The translations under genes and the position numbers were made by a program. Positions 8,084-14,582 of a stretch of DNA of 34,445 nt are shown here, in pieces (the first letter of the stretch is position 1; each line of letters begins with the position of its first letter). The stretch is taken from positions 1 to 34,445 of IMG/VR virus record IMGVR_UViG_3300025070_000122; one strand, written 5' to 3'. This DNA comes from a virus. Under the pieces are notes generated by a model. It made no database searches, was not told where the DNA came from, and saw only the letters and a list, made by a program, of their open reading frames with translations.

Positions 8084-8763
8084 CTTCTTAATGCCTCCAC
8101 TGATACTGGAAATAAGGTAATCATTTCACTCAGTATATATTCTGCAACTAACCTAGTCTCGTACTGAGTGTCAAGCTTACATCTTAAATTGCACATATCC
8201 ATGAAGGCGTCAAGACTACCTGACCAATACCATTCAGTCATGGTGCTTTGTGGCAACACTATACGTGCTTGCTCTGGGCATACTCCTGCTGTCACCATGT
8301 CACGATATAAATCGAGGCTATGCATTTGATGTTTAAAAGACCCATCGTGTACTGATTGTTCTCCAAACCCCTGCATACGAAGAAACTCTACAACTGTGTC
8401 GGATGATCCTTGTTTTTTATCATCAGACCTACCACGCCATTTATTAGGTACATAGAACTCAGGTTCATCATCTACATACCTACGACTAATCTCATTCCAA
8501 CGTAGGAACTTATGCTTGACCAGTTGTCTAGCTACAAAGATAGGAGCCTTGACATGGAAGCTGGCAAAGGCATGACCAAATGGTGACATATGTTTATGCT
8601 TGGCTAGATACTTGATAAGTTTAGCATCCTTGTCTTTTAGTTTAGGTGGCCCCCATTGGTCACTCATATCCATCTTACTACTCTTACCAAAGGATACACG
8701 TGCTGCATTGACTACACTCAGGTCACTACCCATGTGGTCTATGTATGTTACATTAATCATCAT
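8080..8763 (-). CDS. thyX: Flavin-dependent thymidylate synthase ThyX
   Basis: Makes dTMP from dUMP with FAD and methylenetetrahydrofolate. The 227-residue sequence has the family backbone: AARVSFGKS near the N-terminus, VARQLVKHKFLRWNEISRRY (77-96), ARIVLPQSTMTEWYWSGSL and LRCKLDTQYETRLVAEYI. The diagnostic RHRx7S motif appears as KHKx7S (83-93): both arginines are lysine while His84 and Ser93 remain, and the usual middle Ser is Arg88. Such conservative change may still bind FAD/dUMP, but differs from cellular ThyX. Start overlaps the stop region of the small gene 8753-8938. Confidence 0.93.
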   Translation of the reverse strand: MMINVTYIDHMGSDLSVVNAARVSFGKSSKMDMSDQWGPPKLKDKDAKLIKYLAKHKHMSPFGHAFASFHVKAPIFVARQLVKHKFLRWNEISRRYVDDEPEFYVPNKWRGRSDDKKQGSSDTVVEFLRMQGFGEQSVHDGSFKHQMHSLDLYRDMVTAGVCPEQARIVLPQSTMTEWYWSGSLDAFMDMCNLRCKLDTQYETRLVAEYILSEMITLFPVSVEALRR

Positions 8764-8938
8764 TATTCTCCCTGATCCATCTTTCTAGCTTAACCTTGCT
8801 TCGGACCACAAGCTCAAAGGCTTCATCAAGAGTTTCATCAGTAAAATCTCCTGCGTCACATAACTCTAACAGCGCCCTGTATATTGCGTTTAAGGCTTGT
8901 TCCACGTTCCTTGTTTTATCCACATCAGTCATCTTCAT
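8753..8938 (-). CDS. Small hypothetical protein, 61 aa, paralogue of the next gene upstream
   Basis: Not recognised. Sequence MTDVDKTRNVEQALNAIY with ALLELCDAGDFTDETLDEAFELV is clearly related to its neighbour 8935-9129 (TDVSKTRN, QALNGIYRALIELHDA, KTLDEAF), so the pair arose by tandem duplication. The two overlap by 4 bp, and this gene overlaps thyX by 11 bp. Predicted short helical, acidic, soluble protein; the tails diverge (here SKVKLERWIRENNDD). Confidence 0.7.
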   Translation of the reverse strand: MKMTDVDKTRNVEQALNAIYRALLELCDAGDFTDETLDEAFELVVRSKVKLERWIRENNDD

Positions 8939-9129
8939 GCTCCCTGTTCTTTACGTGTGATTGCACAACATAGAAAACGTGTATACAAACTTTCGGCCAC
9001 ATGCTTAAAGGCTTCATCAAGAGTTTTATCAGGAACCTCTCTTGTCGCATCATGTAACTCTATTAGCGCCCTGTAGATTCCATTTAAGGCTTGTTTCACA
9101 TGGTTCCTTGTTTTACTCACATCAGTCAT
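8935..9129 (-). CDS. Small hypothetical protein, 64 aa, tandem paralogue
   Basis: Upstream copy of a tandem pair with 8753-8938. The shared core covers about 45 residues (TDVxKTRN...QALNxIYRALxELxDA...DxTLDEAF). The C-terminus differs: ESLYTRFLCCAITRKEQGA replaces the charged tail of its partner, possibly after frame drift at the duplication joint. SD AAAGGAG lies upstream of the ATG at 9129. Function unknown. Confidence 0.68.
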   Translation of the reverse strand: MTDVSKTRNHVKQALNGIYRALIELHDATREVPDKTLDEAFKHVAESLYTRFLCCAITRKEQGA

Positions 9130-9177
9130 TCTACTCTCCTTTTCGGATATTAACGGATATATTTTCTCTCCACCAAC

Positions 9178-9609
9178 TCATCCTACTCTCCCAACATACT
9201 TAGCTATGTGATTTACAAATGGCAACAGACTTAGTGCCATCAAAAGATTAACGCCAGTGTGTATCATGGCTATGCGTAACGTGTCACCCCTTGGCATACC
9301 GTCAGACACTAACAGTCCTGCCAGCCATATAGTCCCTGTAGTTCCTATGTTAGCTCCTAGTACAGCAGCCACAGCAGCAGGTAAGGGTAGCACACCCGAT
9401 GCAACCAAGGCAATGATAGCCGTAGTGGATAAGCTACTACTCTGCCACGCCAATGTCATAACGATTGACCCAAAGAACATATAGATAGGGTTGCCCAAGA
9501 ACCAAGTCAAGTGGTCTATGTTACCCATACTTTTCATGCCACCACTAAACATCTTGAGGCCAATGTAGAATACCACAAGTCCAATGGCTGTATATACATA
9601 GTTGTTCAC
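9178..9609 (-). CDS. Half-length Na+/phosphate cotransporter (NptA/PF02690-like) membrane protein
   Basis: A hydrophobic 143-residue protein with the two signatures of type II Na/Pi cotransporters, QSSS (WQSSSLSTTAI) and GANIGTT, within about five predicted membrane segments. Cellular NptA-type proteins contain two inverted copies of this unit; here only one is present, so a working carrier would need dimerisation. I prefer GTG at 9609, which makes a GTGA overlap with the stop of 9606-9749 and has GGAAAGG as SD; ATG at 9627 would add six residues. It may boost phosphate uptake during infection in a phosphate-poor ocean, an inference from family function. Confidence 0.82.
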   Translation of the reverse strand: MNNYVYTAIGLVVFYIGLKMFSGGMKSMGNIDHLTWFLGNPIYMFFGSIVMTLAWQSSSLSTTAIIALVASGVLPLPAAVAAVLGANIGTTGTIWLAGLLVSDGMPRGDTLRIAMIHTGVNLLMALSLLPFVNHIAKYVGRVG

Positions 9610-9749
9610 GGTGCTGTGCCTTTCCATAAAGACAATTCAGCTTTTAACTTTTTGCTACGCTCTTGTATAGTATAGGCTTGTTGTTTCCAATACTCTACTT
9701 CTTTCTTCAACTCACCAATCTCTTTTAGTAGTTCCTCTCTAGCTTTCAT
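9606..9749 (-). CDS. Small coiled-coil protein, 47 aa
   Basis: Read from the gap between the Na/Pi and GIY-YIG genes. ATG at 9749 lies inside the end of the GIY-YIG gene and the TGA at 9606-9608 overlaps the GTG start of the transporter gene. The sequence (MKAREELLKEIGELKKEVEY... ending LSLWKGTAP) is almost wholly heptad-like helix rich in Lys/Glu. The YW..QA and L..WKG.A pattern also occurs in the 81-residue coiled-coil protein 10271-10516 on the other side of the endonuclease, suggesting a duplicated pair. Confidence 0.6.
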   Translation of the reverse strand: MKAREELLKEIGELKKEVEYWKQQAYTIQERSKKLKAELSLWKGTAP

Positions 9750-10284
9750 CTGTTGTATCCTTCAACACTTGTATCGCTTGTTCATTTGTTAAATAAAACC
9801 ACTCACCGTTTGTACCTTTATCCCAAGGCTTTGATGTTCTATTAGATGCAAGAGAGTGAGCATTACGCTCCGCTGTACTACGGTCTTTAAAGTATACAGA
9901 GTGTATCAACGTGTAGTCTCTCATGGGTGAGCTTGTTTGATAGCCACTAAGCCTATCGTCTGCATCTATAGCCTTGCCTATCTTTACCCAATCAGGCCAC
10001 GCAGGATTACTAATTACATACACGTACCCTTCTTTAATAGTGTTGTAATTTTCTAAGCTACTAAATGCTAACTCACCAAATGATTCATACCTTCCCGGTT
10101 TGTGTAATGGGTGTGATCTCTTTATGTATTTACCATTAACAAACATGCGATCAGGATTGTTTCTTCTGTTGCTTGGAGTCTGTAGTTTTAAATGACAAGG
10201 TATGCAGCAGTAATGTTTATTCTCTTTCATAGTCGCATACCAGTTGTCATTGGTTAGTTCTACACTGCAATTATTGCATATCAT
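9739..10284 (-). CDS. GIY-YIG (T5orf172/MUG113-type) endonuclease with N-terminal zinc finger
   Basis: A 181-residue nuclease candidate. N-terminal Cys3-x2-Cys6 and Cys27-x2-Cys30 form a likely zinc finger. A GIY-YIG-like domain follows: GYVYVI (86-91), VKIGKAID (100-107), catalytic Arg111 in DDRLSGYQ, Glu139 in STAERNAH, and GEWFYL (160-165). Domains of this kind occur in free-standing homing endonucleases and phage accessory nucleases. It lies between two related coiled-coil genes inside the replication cluster, consistent with a mobile intruder. No intron or split gene is seen next to it, so homing is inference. Confidence 0.82.
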   Translation of the reverse strand: MICNNCSVELTNDNWYATMKENKHYCCIPCHLKLQTPSNRRNNPDRMFVNGKYIKRSHPLHKPGRYESFGELAFSSLENYNTIKEGYVYVISNPAWPDWVKIGKAIDADDRLSGYQTSSPMRDYTLIHSVYFKDRSTAERNAHSLASNRTSKPWDKGTNGEWFYLTNEQAIQVLKDTTDES

Positions 10285-10516
10285 TTGCCTTACCTTTCCA
10301 TATTTTAAGTTGGGCTTCTAACTGCATGTAATCTTTCTCCAATTCAATACGTTTTTTCTCAGACTTTTCAGCTTGAGAATGCCAATAGTTTGCATCACGT
10401 TGTAGCATATCAATCTGATTACGTAACTGATAGTTTTCTTTTTGTATACGCTTCAGTCTACTCACACTTACCTCGTACTCTACTCTTAACTTGTCGTACA
10501 AATCACGCTGTATCAT
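10271..10516 (-). CDS. Coiled-coil protein, 81 aa
   Basis: Nearly continuous helix with heptad repeats (LRVEYEVSVSRLKRIQKENY, EKKRIELEKDYMQLEAQL) and no recognised domain. Start overlaps the stop of the primase gene by one base and its end overlaps the GIY-YIG gene start by 14 bp. Its C-terminal LKIWKGKA resembles LSLWKGTA of the 47-residue protein 9606-9749. It could act as an oligomerisation or adaptor factor for the primase; this rests on position alone. Confidence 0.65.
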   Translation of the reverse strand: MIQRDLYDKLRVEYEVSVSRLKRIQKENYQLRNQIDMLQRDANYWHSQAEKSEKKRIELEKDYMQLEAQLKIWKGKANDMQ

Positions 10517-11289
10517 TACAAGAACTCCGCTAACGTTTTGAGCTTCTGAATATCCGATTCTACCCGATACTTGATGTCATCGTCAAGCCTTAATGCAATG
10601 GTGGCTACACCTGTCCACGCCTCTATCTCTTGTCTAAAACGCAAGGTCTTGTGTGCAGCGTCAGGGTCTAACGCTACGATAACCTGAGAATAGTTACCCA
10701 ACTGTTCCATATGTGCAACACTCAAAGATGTACCAAGGATAGCCATACCAGTAAAGCCAAGCTTGGCTACAGTGATAGCACTGATAACATCCTCAACTAC
10801 AACTACAGTCTTGCCTGTACCTCCAATGAAGTAGTTAGCCTTGCCAGTGTAGCGCAACCACTTAGGTTCTGCACCAGCTAAAGCCCTACCTACAGCATCA
10901 ATTAGAACATTGTCTATAAAGATAGGAAACACTGCGCGTCTATCTTTAAGGTCATACATCAAGCCTTGATCCCATAAGTCCCACTTGTCTCTGAATGCAT
11001 CAAGCCCACTGCCACTACGCACAACGTACTCAGGTAATTCCATAATCTCAACCTTTGGTTTGGGTTTATCTTGTTCTACTTCCTGCATCCTAGCTTGTAT
11101 GTCAGCAGCAGTCATACCTACAGTGTGAACACCACTGATCTTACAGCCTAGCTTGTAGCAGTTATACAATACAGCACCGCCTGTCTTACTTGCAGTAAAT
11201 GTATTCTTACTACCACAGTCAGGGCAGTAACCTCTGACAGTCTCTCCCTCTCCTAAGTCTAAGTCATCTATAAATTTATCCATGTCCAT
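10516..11289 (-). CDS. DNA primase, zinc-finger plus TOPRIM, stand-alone
   Basis: Primes lagging-strand synthesis. The 257-residue protein resembles the primase half of T7 gp4: Cys22-x2-Cys25 and Cys44-x4-Cys49 make a zinc-binding domain, and the TOPRIM fold shows the glutamate motif VVVVEDVIS (Glu166) and the DPD motif VIVALDPDAAHK (Asp208, Asp210). It ends after about 50 further residues without a helicase domain, which is supplied by the separate gene 6860-8083. The start adjoins the integrase stop (shared base at 11289). Confident on domain order and catalytic residues. Confidence 0.9.
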   Translation of the reverse strand: MDMDKFIDDLDLGEGETVRGYCPDCGSKNTFTASKTGGAVLYNCYKLGCKISGVHTVGMTAADIQARMQEVEQDKPKPKVEIMELPEYVVRSGSGLDAFRDKWDLWDQGLMYDLKDRRAVFPIFIDNVLIDAVGRALAGAEPKWLRYTGKANYFIGGTGKTVVVVEDVISAITVAKLGFTGMAILGTSLSVAHMEQLGNYSQVIVALDPDAAHKTLRFRQEIEAWTGVATIALRLDDDIKYRVESDIQKLKTLAEFL

Positions 11290-12215
11290 TATATCAAGTC
11301 CTCTTCTCTGTTAGACAATGCCTCGGTAGCACCTGCCAATGTATTGACCAAGTAAGGCTTAACGCTTTGAGGGTTAGCGTGACCACTCACTTGCATGATC
11401 CCTACCACATCAACACCACGCTCTACCATCTGCGTAATGGCAGTACGCCTCAAGTCCATAGCTGTCAACTCTTTAGGTAGGCCAGCCTGACTTTTAACTT
11501 GGTTAACTAGCACGTGTATCTCATCGTCATCGTAGGGTGTGTACGCCCCTGCTCTAGGCTCTACTCTAGGTGCTACGTAATCTTGAAACCCAAAGTCGTT
11601 CTGTTGTTGGCGTAACATGTCAATCAAGCCACCTTGTATAGGTAAGAATACATCCTCACCACGTTTGCTTTGCTCTAGTTCTAACGTGTTGTTAACAAGG
11701 TCAAGGCTAGTCCACTTAAGCATACGCATATCTCCTATACGCTGCGCCCAGTTGAATGCCATGTGCACAATCAAGCCAATGCTACGCCATCTCCATTGAC
11801 TGTACGCAGTGTCAAGAAAACATTTAACTTGAGGTGTAGTCCATCTAACCTTACGAGGTTTAGTCTTTGACCTCTGTATTAGAGATACAGGATTACTGAA
11901 CAATGCCTGATGACGTATAGATGTATTCAGTACAATACTCAGGGCAGTGGCTATGTAGTTTGCACTCCTCACACCTATGTCACGCTCCCAAGTATCATAG
12001 GCTACTGTAACGTTAGCAAAACGTAGGTCTTTTAATCTTATGTTTCCAAGGTTTTTACCTCTTTGTACTGCTGTATTACAGGCCGTCATCAGATGCCTTT
12101 CGTAGTCTCTTTGTGTCTTACCCGCTAGGCTGGCAAACTTAGGGGTATTCATATAAAAAGCACAGGCTTTCTGTACTGTATCAGAAGCCTTAAGTTCACC
12201 AATCTTACGAGCCAT
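11289..12215 (-). CDS. int: Tyrosine recombinase / integrase
   Basis: Site-specific recombinase, 308 aa from ATG 12215, chosen because AAAGGAGG lies upstream; a longer frame to 12287 has no such site. Core-binding domain to about residue 110, catalytic domain after it with Arg159 (AQRIGDMRM), Lys184 (EQSKRGED), Arg256 in MDLRRTAIT, His279 in VSGHANPQS and Tyr288 in VKPYL. The usual first His of HxxR is Met253. It suggests a temperate lifestyle or at least an inherited capacity to integrate. No attP or tRNA fragment is evident beside it. The gene sits at the junction of the replication and small-gene blocks. Confidence 0.9.
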   Translation of the reverse strand: MARKIGELKASDTVQKACAFYMNTPKFASLAGKTQRDYERHLMTACNTAVQRGKNLGNIRLKDLRFANVTVAYDTWERDIGVRSANYIATALSIVLNTSIRHQALFSNPVSLIQRSKTKPRKVRWTTPQVKCFLDTAYSQWRWRSIGLIVHMAFNWAQRIGDMRMLKWTSLDLVNNTLELEQSKRGEDVFLPIQGGLIDMLRQQQNDFGFQDYVAPRVEPRAGAYTPYDDDEIHVLVNQVKSQAGLPKELTAMDLRRTAITQMVERGVDVVGIMQVSGHANPQSVKPYLVNTLAGATEALSNREEDLI

Positions 12216-12226
12216 GTGGTCCTCCT

Positions 12227-12316
12227 TTATACTAAGCCTAATCCAAGACTTACAAAAACTATAGCAACAATAACACACACTGTCCAATACAAAAGTGTAT
12301 TAAAATAGTGGAACAT
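12227..12316 (-). CDS. Possible 29-aa single-pass membrane peptide
   Basis: ATG at 12316 opens a 29-codon frame ending TAA at 12227-12229. The product has a short N-terminus (MFHYFNTLLYW) and a continuous hydrophobic segment (VCVIVAIVFVSLGLGLV), as expected of one membrane helix. It fills the gap before the integrase, whose SD begins at its stop codon, and overlaps the end of the preceding gene by 17 bp. SD is weak (AAGGCG). Many phages carry such peptides, but coding status is uncertain. Confidence 0.35.
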   Translation of the reverse strand: MFHYFNTLLYWTVCVIVAIVFVSLGLGLV

Positions 12317-12485
12317 ATAGTTCGCCTTTGGATATACAGGTATTGATATACTCTAGTTCTAACTCAGCCGAGTCACTCTGATCAAAGTCACCCTGCCACT
12401 GTGCCTCTTCGACAGCATCCATAAGACGCTGCCGTTCCTCTGATAAGGGAGTGAGGTGTTGCAGATTAGGCTCACCTCTACTCAT
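12300..12485 (-). CDS. Small hypothetical protein, 61 aa
   Basis: Not recognised. I choose ATG at 12485, where the start overlaps the stop (TAG 12478-12480) of the preceding gene; a longer frame to 12575 would overlap that gene by almost 100 bp. The 61-residue product (MSRGEPNLQHLTPLSEERQR...) is acidic and helical with a hydrophobic C-terminus (ELYVPLF). No motif identified. Confidence 0.5.
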   Translation of the reverse strand: MSRGEPNLQHLTPLSEERQRLMDAVEEAQWQGDFDQSDSAELELEYINTCISKGELYVPLF

Positions 12486-12852
12486 TGATACATGCCCTAC
12501 GCATAGTCCAACTGATGCTGATCTCTCCATCAGGATATGAAGCATAAGCTTTCTGTAAGGCATCAACAGTCTCAAGAACTACCTTGATCTTATCAGCCTC
12601 AGTCAGGTTATCACTGTAGTCAAAGTGCAAAGGCACTACAGCAATAGCCTCTTCCCAATGGTTGTACTTGTAGTAATGCTCAGAGCCATCAGCGTGTACT
12701 GTAGGAGAAGGTGTATGACCCCACTTGTTAGGCTTGGTAGGTGGATCAATCTCAGTACGACTGTAAAGAGACTCAGTCACAGTAATGACTGCATCATGAA
12801 ACGAGTAGGTCTGTATCTTGTACAGCTTGTCGTGATCTATCTTGGTTCCCAT
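12478..12852 (-). CDS. Hypothetical protein, 124 aa, preceded by palindrome cassette
   Basis: Not recognised. ATG 12852 is favoured over an upstream frame because AAGGAG lies 8 nt before it and the 17-bp palindrome 12874-12890 ends exactly 21 nt upstream, as for other genes in the block. The product (MGTKIDHDKLYKIQTYSFHD...) is a mixed alpha/beta soluble protein with many Asp, His and Tyr residues; TPSPTVHADGSEHYYKYNHW may be a loop region. The preceding methyltransferase-like gene reads into it by about 59 bp. Confidence 0.65.
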   Translation of the reverse strand: MGTKIDHDKLYKIQTYSFHDAVITVTESLYSRTEIDPPTKPNKWGHTPSPTVHADGSEHYYKYNHWEEAIAVVPLHFDYSDNLTEADKIKVVLETVDALQKAYASYPDGEISISWTMRRACINE

Positions 12853-13594
12853 TTGTATTCTCCTTGAGGTTAGTGACGGATGGTCCGTCAGTTGTATTAG
12901 CCAGCATAACTGCTCTGGCAAAGCCACGGGGTGTAGCTGATCGTATGTTCTTAGTCTTAGCAGACTTACCACCTAGCTTCAAGTGCTGTCTGCTGTGTCC
13001 TGTCTCAGGCTCAACAGCTACCTTGCTAGGCATCACAAAGCCATTGCCTGTCCACAAGCATGTCTTCTTAGGGTAGGCGTCACGGTCTGCAATGTAGTCA
13101 GGCCAACGTGGATGCCGTGCATTGTTCTTTGCAATGTAACCACCGTATTCGTAAGGGTGAAACGTATGGTCAGGCTTGCGCCAAAGAGTTGATAGCACAG
13201 ATACAGGGTTCTCAATGAAGTAAGGACAACCAAGATCATTAAACAGACCCGCACAATCAATGGCGTGTTGTGCAGCCCTCTGTTGAAACAAGGGGTCAGC
13301 CTCTGCTTTTTTCTTGAACCACGCTGCACCTGATACAGCCAGATCAGTACAGACAGGGAAGGCCATACCAAATGCTACCTTGCGACCATTGAAACGAAAG
13401 AACAGATCACTGTGAGTGCTAAAGTCATGCAGGTCAGCATGACAATAATGAATAGAACCACCACCAGAATAATGTGTAACATTCTCAACCTTGTCATGCT
13501 GAATGTCAAAGGCATGGCAGGTATACCCTGCCTCTGCCCAAGGCTTGAGAGCCTCTCCTGTGTAGTCATACAGACTGATAACTATTTGTTGCAT
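12794..13594 (-). CDS. Cytosine-5 DNA methyltransferase-like protein
   Basis: A 266-residue protein with a Rossmann-like start (IVISLYDYTGEALKPWAEAGYTCHAFDI), a catalytic-loop candidate FPVCTDLAVSGAAW (Cys82), and ENP (128-130) in place of ENV, followed by PKKTCLWTGNGFVMP and ATPRGFARAVMLAN. This arrangement matches a phage family usually annotated as DNA cytosine methyltransferase; the PVC for PPC change is unusual. No restriction enzyme is nearby, so it may protect phage DNA. After FARAVMLAN, where relatives would be expected to end, the 17-bp palindrome is read in frame as DGPSV and the frame continues about 30 residues into the next gene. Start ATG 13594 follows SD GAGG. Confidence 0.72.
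   Translation of the reverse strand: MQQIVISLYDYTGEALKPWAEAGYTCHAFDIQHDKVENVTHYSGGGSIHYCHADLHDFSTHSDLFFRFNGRKVAFGMAFPVCTDLAVSGAAWFKKKAEADPLFQQRAAQHAIDCAGLFNDLGCPYFIENPVSVLSTLWRKPDHTFHPYEYGGYIAKNNARHPRWPDYIADRDAYPKKTCLWTGNGFVMPSKVAVEPETGHSRQHLKLGGKSAKTKNIRSATPRGFARAVMLANTTDGPSVTNLKENTNGNQDRSRQAVQDTDLLVS
12874..12890. repeat. 17-bp palindrome copy 1 (centre TGG)
   Basis: TGACGGATGGTCCGTCA: perfect 7-bp arms around a 3-bp centre. It lies 21 nt upstream of the ATG at 12852 and inside the C-terminal coding end of the methyltransferase-like gene, where it encodes Asp-Gly-Pro-Ser-Val. On minus-strand mRNA it would form a 7-bp hairpin just upstream of the SD. Confidence 0.9.
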
Positions 13595-13845
13595 CACGCT
13601 GCCTCAATCATTGCAAAGGGTACGTTGTAGATACCACCAAGCATCCTCACCTGTGCTTTCTTTTGGTTTATCTTCTCAATGATACCTGCAGTACGCTTGG
13701 TCTTTTGTACTACCCAAACGTCCTGACCTACCTTGAGGTTAGTCCTACCCTTGAGGGTCTTTAAGTCATGCGCCAAGTCAATGATCTCATTGAGATCATC
13801 AGTGTCTAATGCAAGCATTGCTTGTTTGATGTCAGTCAATTCCAT
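13594..13845 (-). CDS. Small hypothetical protein, 83 aa
   Basis: Not recognised. Start ATG 13845 (MELTDIKQAML) is preferred to the longer frame from 13890 because AGGAG lies 8-9 nt upstream and a TTGACA-N17-TATACA promoter at 13892-13920 would start transcription between the two. The N-terminal half is helical; the C-terminal half (LKVGQDVWVVQKTKRTAGIIEKINQKKAQV, NVPFAMIEAA) looks like a small KOW/SH3-like beta barrel, a fold often seen in nucleic-acid binding proteins. The stop overlaps the ATG of the methyltransferase-like gene as TGATG. Confidence 0.68.
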   Translation of the reverse strand: MELTDIKQAMLALDTDDLNEIIDLAHDLKTLKGRTNLKVGQDVWVVQKTKRTAGIIEKINQKKAQVRMLGGIYNVPFAMIEAA

Positions 13846-13880
13846 GATGTAGTCTCCTATGTATATGTGTGGGGTGTATC

Positions 13881-13920
13881 CCCCTGCCACCTGTATAGCA
13901 GCAGGGGTAGGCTATGTCAA
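13881..13920 (-). promoter_or_regulatory. Promoter TTGACA-N17-TATACA with inverted repeat around the -10
   Basis: Minus strand TTGACA (13915-13920), 17-bp spacer, TATACA (13892-13897). CCCCTG in the spacer (13902-13907) and CAGGGG downstream (13881-13886) form an inverted repeat bracketing the -10 box. It lies directly after the stop of 13924-14157 and drives 13594-13845. Confidence 0.72.
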
Positions 13921-13923
13921 CAA

Positions 13924-14157
13924 TCAGCCAGCGAAGTGACGCAAGCGGCGAGGGTTAGCCACATGACGGTTAGGCTTTGTTTCAACATAGATGCTACGCT
14001 TGAAGAAGTGGAACGCAGTCATGCAGCCCTTACGATCAAGGCTAATACCACGGCTCTTGAACTTGCGGCGGCGGGTCAGACCCTTGATGCCAAGGACATT
14101 GAAGCGACAGCCGTAAGTGCTGTCATTGAGGGGCTTAGTAGCGATAAGTGCAAACAT
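13924..14157 (-). CDS. Small basic hypothetical protein, 77 aa
   Basis: Not recognised. Strongly basic (KGLTRRRKFKSRGISLDRKG, RHVANPRRLRHFAG), suggesting nucleic-acid or ribosome contact. SD GGAAGG lies 8 nt upstream of ATG 14157, at the end of the small gene 14159-14290. Its stop is followed within 10 bp by the promoter at 13881-13920. Pattern of Arg/Lys clusters with scattered aromatics is seen in many small early phage proteins that bind host polymerase or nucleoid, but that is only a suggestion. Confidence 0.65.
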   Translation of the reverse strand: MFALIATKPLNDSTYGCRFNVLGIKGLTRRRKFKSRGISLDRKGCMTAFHFFKRSIYVETKPNRHVANPRRLRHFAG

Positions 14158-14158
14158 A

Positions 14159-14290
14159 TTATTTACCTTCCAGTTGGGTACGGATTTCAGTTAGTAGTGA
14201 TGCGAGTTCTTTGTTGTTTCGCATAGTAGTATTTGGCAGTAGTTTCTCACACATGTCAAGTACTTTTAGTTCTAGTGTTGTTGCTTTCAT
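14159..14290 (-). CDS. Small hypothetical protein, 43 aa
   Basis: Read from the gap between 14157 and 14290. ATG at 14288-14290 shares a base with the TAA stop of the preceding gene (TAATG), with a strong GGAGGT SD, and the frame runs 43 codons to TAA at 14159. The product (MKATTLELKVLDMCEKLLPN...) is probably helical, with an LLTEIRTQLEGK end. No motif. The SD and junction make translation likely. Confidence 0.6.
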   Translation of the reverse strand: MKATTLELKVLDMCEKLLPNTTMRNNKELASLLTEIRTQLEGK

Positions 14291-14559
14291 TATGTCTTAC
14301 CTCCATCGACTACAAAGAGTGTAGCCTTACGTTGTTTAGGTTGTGTCAGGGCATGGCGTAGTGTGTTGTAGTGGTCAACGTCATAGTCCCTGTAGTGTAG
14401 TGACGGACGATCCGTCAGTAGGTCAAAGGCTGCATTAGGGAATGCCTCAGATAATTTACTACACGCTATTGAGCCACTCTCAAAAGAGTTACACCGCATG
14501 ATTTCATAGGTGTCTTGCTCGTCAACATATAGTTCACATAGGTAGTGTGCTTCACTCAT
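14290..14559 (-). CDS. Hypothetical protein with in-gene palindrome, 89 aa
   Basis: Not recognised. An 89-residue protein beginning MSEAHYLCELYVDEQDTYEI, with SD GGAG before ATG 14559. The 17-bp palindrome 14401-14417 (centre CGA) lies inside it and is read in a different frame from the other in-gene copies, giving Thr-Asp-Arg-Pro-Ser-Leu after FDLL. The C-terminal KQRKATLFVVDGGKT looks like a beta strand. Tight junction with the downstream 43-residue gene. Confidence 0.65.
   Translation of the reverse strand: MSEAHYLCELYVDEQDTYEIMRCNSFESGSIACSKLSEAFPNAAFDLLTDRPSLHYRDYDVDHYNTLRHALTQPKQRKATLFVVDGGKT
14401..14417. repeat. 17-bp palindrome copy 2 (centre CGA)
   Basis: TGACGGACGATCCGTCA within 14290-14559, in the frame that yields Thr-Asp-Arg-Pro-Ser-Leu. 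Both arms are identical to the other copies; only the 3-bp centre differs. Confidence 0.9.
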
Positions 14560-14582
14560 AGTTGTACTCCGTTACAGTTACG

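Noticed and set aside
11216-12316. tRNA gene or tRNA fragment (attP) near the integrase
   Set aside because: No T-loop/acceptor-like sequence or cloverleaf was seen by eye on either strand.
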